Notes under the pieces: generated by a model
Database searches by the model: none
Told to the model about the DNA's origin: nothing
Seen by the model: the letters and a program-made list of their open reading frames with translations, nothing else
Source of the DNA: Episyrphus balteatus
Lineage: Eukaryota; Arthropoda; Insecta; Diptera; Syrphidae
Length of the DNA: 64,000 nt
NCBI RefSeq assembly: GCF_945859705.1
Contig: NC_079135.1
Coordinates: 31,731,679-31,795,678, forward strand
Reading direction: 5' to 3'
Program-made: the position numbers and the translations under genes
In this document: in pieces, positions 10,174-20,310 of the stretch
Layout: the number at the start of each line of letters is the position of its first letter
Position numbering within the stretch: the first letter of the stretch is position 1

Positions 10174-10870
10174 GTTTTCCAGTTTTTACAAATTTCTGAC
10201 TCCAACACTGTGAAAATCTGCTCCGTTCTTCGGCTGCGATTCCTCGTGAATTTATCCACTTTTTTGATGATTTTCCAAGCGAAACACAGAATCACTTTTA
10301 GAAGATTTGTTAATTCACTCAAAATTTCACGCTAAGATGGATTTACAGAAAAAGTCTTTTGCACGACGGATGTGTCTGTGAATTATTTCTTTTTTACGCA
10401 GTCCTTTTCTGAGTACTGAAAGTTTTTTTTTTCTTCTCTTTTTTTTGGAATAGTTTTTTCACACAAATTTCTTTTATGTAGATAACAAATAGGAATTATA
10501 CAGATTGTTAATTGTATTTTTATTAGAATTTGTTTTATTTTCTTTTTAGAAGATTATATTGTTTTTTTTTTTAATAGAATAATTTGTTTAAAAAAATTTG
10601 TTTACAAATATTACGTAGTTCACAAGACTCCGGTGTTTTCACGAATGTTCGTCGGCCATGATGGAAAATTTCATTGGGTATGTTTTTTTTTTTTGACTTT
10701 ATTTTTGCGTCTACTTTCTTTTTTTTTTGTTTCGTTTTGTTTCGTTCTCGTTTTTGGCGAGGTGAGAGAAAATGGAGACAAAACTTGTTTGACAGTTTAC
10801 TTGTTTTTTGGCATATTCACCACTGTTTTTGAGTGAAAAGTATTGCCAGATTTGAAAAATAAAAGGAAAA
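10174..10870 (-). promoter_or_regulatory. Pc: Pc 5' UTR and promoter region
   Basis: This is the sequence directly upstream of the Pc start on the minus strand. It is less AT-rich near 10140-10350 and very T-rich on the plus strand at 10390-10760. No TATA box is obvious at the expected position. A plus-strand mini-frame at 10633-10680 (ATG at 10645, then a GTATGT donor-like site) and a minus-strand ATGGCCGAC at about 10662 could be start exons of something else, but neither can be supported. Exact transcription start unknown. Confidence 0.4.
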
Positions 10871-11000
10871 ATGTTAAGGCAAGTTCACATTACATTTTAA
10901 TGTAAAGTTTTAATTTACACGGAACGATTTTAAATATGATTAGGGGTATTCACGATTCGATGCAAAGGGTCTTGTATCGTTGTAAAAGGGCAAAAGTGTA

Positions 11001-11236
11001 AAGGCTTAACCACATTCACCACTTTTTGAAAAAAGTACAAAAGTGAAAATATTTTTTTTCTCGCTAGCGGGATTTTTTTGTAAAAAAGAGTTTACAAATT
11101 GATTTTTGGACGGAAAAATAAGCATTCTGCATCATTTATTTTAATTTTCTAGCCCGAAAAACCATACAAAAATGCGTTTGAAAATTTTCACTTTTGTACT
11201 TTTTCACTTTTTGAGCCAATGTAGTTAAGGCTTAAC
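11001..11236. mobile_element. MITE with AGGCTTAACCACATT.. ends
   Basis: The left arm carries AAGTACAAAAGTGAAAAT preceded by AGGCTTAACCACATTCACC. The right arm carries ATTTTCACTTTTGTACTT followed by GCCAATGTAGTTAAGGCTT. The arms are about 50 bp and the total about 236 bp. A weaker relative of one arm occurs at 30068-30135 (TTACCACATTCTCACTTTTT). Confidence 0.65.
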
Positions 11237-11350
11237 ATTTTCTTCAATATAACTAAATATACAGACTATGATTTTTTACACTTTTAAACTTTTGCAATAG
11301 GTACCCTAACCCTATTGCAAAAATAAAATACAATTGTGCAAAATTTTTCT

Positions 11351-11862
11351 CATAGAGGAAGGAATACCTAGAAGCCGACTCGTACCCCCCTTGCCTAAAA
11401 CACCCGCAAATTTAATTTAAGATAATCTCTCTTATTTTTCTCTTGTTTTCCTATCTGTGAATACGTGTGAAAGGTACAATTCGTTTAATACCTTCCTTTC
11501 ACCAGTAGATGTCCTCACAAACTTTGAATTTAAACATGATTTTGGTTTCTACATGAACTTGAATAGCTCAAATAGCTCACTCCAGACACCCACCTTTCAA
11601 TAAATATGTACAGAAATAAAAAAAAGGTTCGTGTTTTGAATTTATTATATTATTTTTTTATGAATTAATTCCTCTACTGAGCACTTAAATTGGTTTTAAT
11701 TGTTTTGAGCCCAACTCCACAGTTGAATGTGTTGGTGCCATTTAAAATGCACGGGAAAACTACCACATATAAGCACTGTGGAGTTTTTCCTCTCATTGCA
11801 GCTTTGTAGGGTGGAAGAGAAAAACCAACCGAAGTCGCGTCTCTAGGTATTCCTTCCTCTAT
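11351..11862. mobile_element. 512-bp MITE with CATAGAGGAAGGAATACCTAGA ends
   Basis: Begins CATAGAGGAAGGAATACC and ends with the exact inverse GGTATTCCTTCCTCTATG. The interior has no long open frame. Target duplication not clear. Non-autonomous DNA transposon of unrecognised family. Confidence 0.75.
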
Positions 11863-12483
11863 GATTTTTTTTTTGTAGTTGTAGTAGTAGAAAAATAAAA
11901 TTTAGCATTTTTACACCTTTTTGTTGCACCGGATAGTGAATTGATTGTAGTGAATATACGTAACTATCTTATTATAAAATTGGTTTCCTTGTTTTTATAT
12001 AGTTTGTCATCAGCAACTTTTATGTTAAACTTCAAGAGGGAGAAATCGAATTTCACACTTCTCGTATTATATTTGAGTTATTAAAAATGTTTTGTTCTCA
12101 TTACGCTTAAAATTGTGTGAAATTATTGAAATAAATTTGATCTGTTGTTAAACTATCAGGGCTAGGAGAAATGAGGTTCATGGAGTGAAAGGTGATAAGT
12201 TCATATAAAATGCTTTTCAAGATTTTAGTAATATAAAGTTTGGATGTAGGACGACACATTTAGGATCTTTTTTTAGGAATAAAGTCTGAAGTCAACCTTA
12301 TACAAAATTGATTGATTGAAAACTACTATTGGTATAACTACAACGGCCACTTTTTGCAAAAAGAAAATTTTCAAACTCAATTCAAACAGTTTTTCCAACC
12401 ACAAAAATAAAAATAATGATGCAAAAGCTTATTTTTTGGTTTGAAAAACAATTTTTGTAGTTTTTTCCAAAAACAAATACCTA

Positions 12484-13640
12484 GGTATAACATTATTGAA
12501 GATTAAACAAAAAATGCCTGAATCCTTCAAGTTCTACTAGACTGATTTCGATGAGAACTCGATTACGTGGTATAAAAATTAAAGTCAAGCTGCCAGAGGC
12601 GTACGTTGAGTTGATATAGAAAAAGAACAAATTATATAGAAAATAAGAACAAATAAAAAAGTACGTAGGTATACAGCCTACTTTTTTTTATGGGACCCCT
12701 GATGTATCATTTGTTGGTCGCTAAGATTATTTACGCAACACTTTTTGTGGCAAATAATATATAGGTAATTTTTTTTTTCAAAAAACTGATTTATTTTTTT
12801 GCGATCCCTGAGGTATGTGACTGGCTACCAATATAATTTGTCTCTCTTGTATCCGAAGTAATTCATGTCAAATAACTTATCTTTAAGTTGCCAACTCTGC
12901 ATTGTTTCCAGTCGAGGCCCTGGCATGGCACCGCCCCGCTTGCCCCAAAGGTGTGTACGCCCCTGCAAGCTGCCTACACCAATTAACGGTCCTGGTATAT
13001 GAAGAACATCCGCTTTGTTAACATTTGCATTTAATGTCTAGAAAAATAGGTTGATCACAAAATAAATCTATTTTACTCTTGGAAGCATAAAAGGTATGAA
13101 TATGAATATCATTTTTCGAAGTTATGTTTTAAATTAATTTTTCTTGTTTTTCTTTTCAACTAATAAATGTGAAATAACTATATTTTAAATTTTAAGGTTA
13201 TTTTTTTCTGAGTTTTTATTATTTTTTGGTTTCTTGAATATGATATAATAATCAATTTTGAGTATGTGTATGTTCTTAGTAAAAAATTAATAAAAAGCTA
13301 TGTTTTATCTATTCATTACAACGAAAGTAATACTTCTGTGCAAAAGTGCACCTTCCATGTTCAAACCTGCCCCACTTTTGAACATAAGAGTTATATTGGT
13401 TAAACATCAAAATTTTACATATATCAATATTTCGTCTAACTATCCAAATGTTATTTGAAATCGAAGTTCAATGTTAATGTTTATTGTTAGTAAACTTTAT
13501 AGATCAAGAAAACGAACATATGTATTTCGTTCAAGAAGTTGCGAAAGCAAAAATTCTTCAAATGTGTCCCACTCTCCCCTATAATTCTAAGTCGGCTAAA
13601 ATTGATTTGGCAAGTTTTGACCCTCCAATGCCCCTCCCCA
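12484..13640 (+). repeat. Left unique outer arm of the giant element
   Basis: Mirrors 28190-29609. Landmarks found inverted on the other side include AGAGGCGTACGTTGAGTTGA, CTGGCATGGCACCGCCCCGC, GAAGAACATCCGCTTTGTTA and TCCCACTCTCCCCTATAATT. It contains 243 bp (13301-13543) absent from the right arm, where the flanks join directly at AAAAAGCTAAAGC. No coding sequence recognised. Confidence 0.85.
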
Positions 13641-16590
13641 GGGTCCGGACAACTAAAATATTGTGTAGTCATCTGCGATACATATGTGCCCATGATTATG
13701 AAAGTGGACTAAGTCACTTTTTGCATTGTTTAAAGAAAAACTTAAAAAACAATTTTCTTATAACGATTTAATTATATTTCTTTTATGAAATCACTAGAGG
13801 AGAAATAAAGAAATTTATTAACTGCAATTTCGCTTTCAAATAAACTTTACCCCTTAAGTTAGAATTATTTTAAGGCTAGATTTGAGGGCATTTTTAGGAG
13901 TGACTTAGTCCACTTTTAAATTAAGGGCACATATATGTACAAATTTTCATTTCGATACGATAATTGGAAGTAGGCTAAAATTGATTTGGGTCTTTCGACC
14001 CCTCAATGCACCTCCCCAGGGTCCGGACCAATAAAATATTGTGTAGTCATCTGCGATACATATAAGTACAAAGTTTCATTTCGATACTGTGACTAGAAGT
14101 AGGCTAAAATTGATTTGGCGTCTTTCGACCCTTCAATGCACCTCCCCAGGGTCCGGACCAGTAAAATATTGTGTAGTCATCTGCGATACATATATGTACA
14201 AATTTTCATTTCGATACGATAATTGGAAGTAGGCTAAAATTGATTTGGAGTCTTTCGACCCCTCAATGCACCTCCCCAGGGTCCGGACCAATAAAATATT
14301 GTGTAGTCATCTGCGATACATATATGTACAAATTTTCATTTCGATACGATAATTGAAAGTAGGCTAAAATTGATTTGGAGTCTTTCGACCCCTCAATGCA
14401 CCTCCCCAGGGTCCGGACCAATAAAATATTGTGTAGTCATCTGCGATACATATATGTACAAATTTTCATTTCGATACGATAATTGGAAGTAGGCTAAAAT
14501 TGATTTGGAGTCTTTCGACCCCTCAATGCACCTCCCCAGGGTCCGGACCAGTAAAATATTGTGTAGTCATCTGCGATACATATATGTACAAATTTTCATT
14601 TCGATACGATAATTGGAAGTAGGATAAAATTGATTTGGAGTCTTTCGACCCCTCAATGCACCTCCCCAGGGTCCGGACCAATAAAATATTCTGTAGTCAT
14701 CTGCGATACATATATGAACAAATTTTCATTTCGATACGATAATTGAAAGTAGGCTAAAATTGATTTGGAGTCTTTCGACCTCTCAATGCACCTCCCCAGG
14801 GTCCGGACCAATAAAATATTGTGTAGTCATCTGCGATACATATATGTACAAATTTTCATTTCGATACGATAATTGGAAGTAGGCTAAAATTGATTTGGAG
14901 TCTTTCGACCCCTCAATGCACCTCCCCAGGGTCCGGACCAATAAAATATTGTGTAGTCATCTGCGATACATATATGTACAAATTTTCATTTCGATACGAT
15001 AATTGGAAGTAGGCTAAAATTGATTTGGAGTCTTTCGACCCCTCAATGCACCTCCCCAATGTCCGGACCAATAAAATATTGTGTAGTCATCTGCGATACA
15101 TATATGTACAAAGTTTCATTTCGATACGATAATTGGAAGTAGGCTAAAATTGATTTGGAGTCTTTCGACCCCTCAATGCACCTCCCCAGGGTCCGGACCA
15201 ATAAAATATTGTGTAGTCATCTGCGATACATATATGTACAAATTTTCATTTCGATACGATAATTGGAAGTAGGCTAAAATTGATTTGGAGTCTTTCGACC
15301 CCTCAATGCACCTCCCCAGGGTCCGGACCAATAAAATATTGTGTAGTCATCTGCGATACATATATGTACAAAGTTTCATTTCGATACGATAATTGGAAGT
15401 AGGCTAAAATTGATTTGGAGTCTTTCGACCCCTCAATGCACCTCCCCAGGGTCCGGACCAATAAAATATTGTGTAGTCATCTGCGATACATATATGTACA
15501 AATTTTCATTTCGATACGATAATTGGAAGTAGGCTAAAATTGATTTGGAGTCTTTCGACCCCTCAATGCACCTCCCCAGGGTCCGGACCAGTAAAATATT
15601 GTGTAGTCATCTGCGATACATATATGTACAAATTTTCATTTCGATACGATAATTGGAAGTAGGCTAAAATTGATTTGGGTCTTTCGACCCCTCAATGCAC
15701 CTCCCCAGGGTCCTGACCAATAAAATATTGTGTAGTCATCTGCGATACATATATGTACAAATTTTCATTTCGATACGATAATTGGAAGTAGGCTAAAATT
15801 GATTTGGAGTCTTTCGACCCCTCGATGCACCTCCCCAGGGTCCGGACCAATAAAATATTGTGTAGTCATCTGCGATACATATATGTACAAATTTTCATTT
15901 CGATACGTAATTGGAAGTAGGCTAAAATTGATTTGGGTCTTTCGATCCCTCAATGCACCTCCCCAGGCTCCGGACCAATAAAATATTGTGTAGTCACCTG
16001 CGATACATATAAGTACAAAGTTTCATTTCGATACTGTAACTAGAAGTAGGCTAAAATTGATCTGGGTCTTTCGACCCCTCAATGCACCTCCCCAGGGTCC
16101 GGACCAATAAAATATTGTGTAGTCATCTGCGATACATATAAGTACAAAGTTTCATTTCGATACTGTAACTAGAAGTAGGCTAAAATTGATTTGGGTCTTT
16201 CGACCCCTCAATGCACCTCCCCTGGGTCCGGACCAATAAAATATTGTGTAGTCATCTGCGATACAAAGTTTCATTTCGATACTGTAACTAGAAGTAGGCT
16301 AAAATTGATTTGGCGTCTTTCGACCCTTCAATGCACCTCCCCAGGGTCCGGACAGCTAAAATATTGTGAAGTCATCTGGTCTACATATTTGAACAAATTT
16401 TCATTTCGATACGATAATTGGAAGAAGGCTAAGATTGATTTGGGGTGTTTTGACCCCTCTATGCACCTCCCCAGGGTCCGGACCAATAAAATATGGTATA
16501 GTCATCTGAGCTGGATTTATGTACAAAGTTTCATTTCGATACGATAATTGGAAGTAGGCTAAAATTCATTTGGGATGTTTCGACGTCACT
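13610..16590 (+). repeat. Left tandem array of the 130-bp repeat
   Basis: About 21 units with a period of 130 bp. The phrase TCTTTCGACCCCTCAATGCA starts at 14251, 14381 and 14511, for example. Each unit holds CACCTCCCCAGGGTCCGGAC, TGTGTAGTCATCTGCGATAC and TTTTCATTTCGATACGATAA. Two unit types are visible: one with CGATACGATAATTGGAAG, one with CGATACTGTAACTAGAAG. The middle of the array is almost invariant; the edges diverge, the usual sign of unequal exchange. Short open frames here are by-products. Not recognised as a known satellite. Confidence 0.95.
13686..13930. mobile_element. MITE GTGCCC family (copy 2) inserted in a 130-bp repeat, with ATAT duplication
   Basis: The element begins GTGCCCATGATTATGAAAGT and ends ACTTTTAAATTAAGGGCAC. 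The uninterrupted 130-bp repeat reads GATACATATATGTACAAA, so the insertion boundaries and an ATAT duplication (or TA, if the element starts at TGTGCCC) can be read directly. It is 245 bp, like copy 1 at 886-1129. The corresponding place in the right arm is empty. Confidence 0.85.
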
Positions 16591-19138
16591 TTTGCAAAGA
16601 GTGACGCACATCGCTTTTCAAAAAACTGACGCGCGTCACTTTTTCAAAAACTGACGGGCGTCACTTTTTGAGAAATTGACGCGGGCGTCATTTTTTGAGA
16701 AAATGACGCGGGCGTCATTTTTGAGCGTCATTTTTTGAGCAAATGACGCGAACGTAATTTTATGAGAAAATGACGCAGGCGTCATTTTGTGATAAATTGA
16801 CGCGGGCGTCATTTTATGAGAAAATGACGCGGGCGTCATTTTTTGAGCAAATGACGCGGGCGTCATTTTATGAGAAAATGACGCAGGCGTCATTTTATGA
16901 GAAAATGACGCAGGCGTCATTTTGTGAAAAATTGACGCGGGCGTCATTTTATGAGAAAATGACGCGGGCGTCATTTTGTGATAAATTGACGCGGGCGTCA
17001 TTTTATGAGAAAATGACGCAGGCGTCATTTTGTGATAAATTGACGCGGGCGTCATTTTATGAGAAAATGACGCAGGCGTCATTTTATAAGAAAATGACGC
17101 AGGCGTCATTTTTTGAGCAAATGACGCGGGCGTCATTTTATGAGAAAATGACGCAGGCGTCATTTTGTGATAAATTGACGCGGGCGTCATTTTATGAGAA
17201 AATGACGCAGGCGTTATTTTGTGATAAATTGACGCGGGCGTCATTTTATGAGAAAATGACGCGGGCGTCATTTTATAAGAAAATGACGCAGGCGTCATTT
17301 TTTGAGCAAATGACGCAGGCGTCACTTTATGAGAAAATGACGCAGGCGTCATTTTATGAGAAAATGACGCGGGCGTCATTTTATGATAAATTGACGCGGG
17401 CGTCATTTTTTGAGCAAATGACGCGGGCGTCATTTTATGAGAAAATGACGCGGGCGTCTTTTTATAAGCAGGCGTCATTTTTTGAGCAAATGACGCGGGC
17501 GTCATTTTATGAGAAAATGACGCAGGCGTCATTTTTTGAGCAAATGACGCGAACGTCATTTTATGAGAAAATAACGCGGGCGTCATTTTGTGATAAATTG
17601 ACGCGGGCGTCATTTTATAAGAAAATGACGCAGGCGTCATTTTTTGAGCAAATGACGCGGGCATCATTTTATGATAAATTGACAAGAGCGTCATTTTATA
17701 AGAAAATGACGCGGGCGTCATTTTATGAGAAAATGACGCGGGCGTCATTTTTGAGCGTCATTTTTTGAGCAAATGACGCGAACGTAATTTTATGAGAAAA
17801 TGACGCAGGCGTCATTTTGTGATAAATTGACGCGGGCGTCATTTTATGAGAAAATGACGCGGGCGTCATTTTTTGAGCAAATGACGCGGGCGTCATTTTA
17901 TGAGAAAATGACGCAGGCGTCATTTTGTGAGAAAATGACGCAGGCGTCATTTTGTGATAAATTGACGCGGGCGTCATTTTATGAGAAAATGACGCGGGCG
18001 TCATTTTGTGATAAATTGACGCGGGCGTCATTTTATGAGAAAATGACGCAGGCGTCATTTTGTGATAAATTGACGCGGGCGTCATTTTATGAGAAAATGA
18101 CGCAGGCGTCATTTTGTGATAAATTGACGCGGGCGTCATTTTATGAGAAAATGACGCAGGCGTCATTTTGTGATAAATTGACGCGGGCGTCATTTTATGA
18201 GAAAATGACGCGGGCGTCATTTTATAAGAAAATGACGCAGGCGTCATTTTTTGAGCAAATGACACGGGCGTCATTTTATGAGAAAATGACGCAGGCGTCA
18301 TTTTGTGATAAATTGACGCGGGCGTCATTTTATGAGAAAATGACGCAGGCGTCATTTTGTGATAAATTGACGCGGGCGTCATTTTATGAGAAAATGACGC
18401 GGGCGTCATTTTATAAGAAAATGACGCAGGCGTCATTTTTTGAGCAAATGACGCAGGCGTCACTTTATGAGAAAATGACGCAGGCGTCATTTTATGAGAA
18501 AATGACGCGGGCGTCATTTTATGATAAATTGACGCGGGCGTCATTTTTTGAGCAAATGACGCGGGCGTCATTTTATGAGAAAATGACGCGGGCGTCTTTT
18601 TATAAGCAGGCGTCATTTTTTGAGCAAATGACGCGGGCGTCATTTTATGAGAAAATGACGCAGGCGTCATTTTTTGAGCAAATGACGCGAACGTCATTTT
18701 ATGAGAAAATGACGCGGGCGTCATTTTGTGATAAATTGACGCGGGCGTCATTTTATAAGAAAATGACGCAGGCGTCATTTTTTGAGCAAATGACGCGGGC
18801 ATCATTTTATGATAAATTGACAAGAGCGTCATTTTATAAGAAAATGACGCGGGCGTCATTTTATGAGAAAATGACGCGAACGTCATTTTATGAGAAAATG
18901 ACGCGAACGTCATTTTATGAGAAAATGACGCGGGCGTCAATTTATGAGAAAATGACGCGGGCGTCAATTTATGAGAAAATGACGCGGGCGTCATTTTATG
19001 AGAAAATGACGCAGGCGTCATTTTATGAGAAAATGACGCAGGCGTCATTTTATGAGAAAATGACGCAGGCGTCATTTTATGAGAAAATGACGCAGGCGTC
19101 ATTTTATGAGAAAATGACGCAGGCGTCATTTTTTGAGC
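16590..19138 (+). repeat. 27-bp tandem repeat array, first (larger) half of the core
   Basis: About 90 units. Each has a constant part TGACGCRGGCGTCATTTT, itself nearly palindromic, and a 9-bp linker that comes in a few types: ATGAGAAAA, GTGATAAAT, TTGAGCAAA, ATAAGAAAA. Because 27 is divisible by three and no unit has a stop in some frames, open frames of hundreds of codons run on both strands (452 codons at 17800-19158 plus, 468 at 17723-19129 minus). They read as MTRASFYEK-type and MTPASFSHK-type nonamers. I regard these as by-products of the repeat, not genes. A block of about 1030 bp is duplicated inside the array. Confidence 0.95.
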
Positions 19139-20310
19139 GTCATTTTCTTATAAAATGACGCCCGCGTCATTTTCTTATAAAATGACGCTCGCGTCAATCT
19201 ATCACAAAATGACGCTCGCGTCAATTTATCATAAAATGACGCCCGCGTCTTATAAAATGACGCCCGCGTCATTTGCTTAAAAAATGACGCCAGCGTCATT
19301 TTCTTATAAAATGACGCCCGCGTCAATTTATCACAAAATGACGCCCGCGTCATTTTCTCATAAAATGACGCCCGCGTCATTCGCTCAAAAAATGACGCCT
19401 GCGTCATTTTCTCATAAAATGACGCCTGCGTCATTTTCTCATAAAATGACGCCCGCGTCAATTTATCAAGAAATGACGCCTGCGTCATTTGCTCAAAAAA
19501 TGACGCCTGCGTCATTTGCTCAAAAAATGACGCCCGCGTCATTTTCTTATAAAATGACGCCCGCGTCATTTTCTTATAAAATGACGCTCGCGTCAATTTA
19601 TCATAAAATGACGCCTGCGTCATTTGCTCAAAAAATGACGCCCGCGTCATTTTCTCATAAAATGACGCTCGCGTCAATTTCTTATAAAATGACGCTCGCG
19701 TCAATTTATCATAAAATGACGCCCGCGTCAATTTATCATAAAATGACGCCCGCGTCAATTGCTCAAAAAATGACGCCTGCGTCATTTTCTCATAAAATGA
19801 CGCCTGCGTCATTTTCTTATAAAATGACGCCCGCGTCATTTGCTCAAAAAATGACGCCCGCGTCAATTTATCATAAAATGACGCCCGCGTCATTTTCTCA
19901 TAAAATGACGCCTGCGTCATTTTCTCATAAAGTGACGCCTGCGTCATTTGCTCAAAAAATGACGCCTGCGTCATTTTCTTATAAAATGACGCCCGCGTCA
20001 TTTTCTCATAAAATGACGCCTGCGTCATTTTCTTATAAAATGACGCCCGCGTCAATTTATCACAAAATGACGCCCGCGTCATTTTCTCATCACAAAATGA
20101 CGCCCGCGTCAATTTATCATAAAATGACGCCCGCAACATTTTCTCATAAAATGACGCCCGCGTCAATTTCTCAAAAAATGACGCCCGCGTAATTTTCTCA
20201 AAAAATGACGCCCGCGTCAATTACTCAAAAAGTGACGCCCGTCAGTTTTTGGAAAGTGACGCGCGTCAGTTTTTTGAAAAGCGATTTTCGTCACTCTTTG
20301 CAAAAGTGAC
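19139..20310 (-). repeat. 27-bp tandem repeat array, inverted half of the core
   Basis: About 40 units of the same 27-bp repeat in opposite orientation. At 19130-19150 the sequence changes from TTTTTTGAGCGTCATTTTCT to reverse-oriented units such as AAAATGACGCCCGCGTCA. The outer edge (20230-20310) repeats the left edge (16580-16660) inverted, including GACGTCAC against GTGACGTC. The half is shorter than its partner, so the core is asymmetric. Confidence 0.92.

Larger units (their letters stand above)
10871..12483. other. Intergenic region with MITEs, left of the giant inverted repeat
   Basis: No coding sequence seen. It holds two short elements with terminal inverted repeats (11001-11236 and 11351-11862, listed separately). 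The remainder is unassigned AT-rich DNA. Confidence 0.6.

Noticed and set aside
10633..10836. Plus-strand frame MFVGHDGKFHW with a donor-like GTATGT as first exon of a divergent gene
   Set aside because: Eleven codons are too few, the rest of the frame is T-run translation, and no matching next exon was seen.
16636..20220. Open frames of 302-468 codons made of MTPASFSHK or MTRASFYEK repeats
   Set aside because: They follow from a stop-free 27-bp tandem repeat, occur on both strands at the same place and flip with the repeat orientation. No promoter, splice site or non-repeat domain is attached.
16590..20310. CRISPR-like array (constant palindromic repeat with 9-bp variable linkers)
   Set aside because: The linkers are too short and drawn from a few types, the setting is an insect genome, and no cas genes exist here. 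It is a minisatellite.
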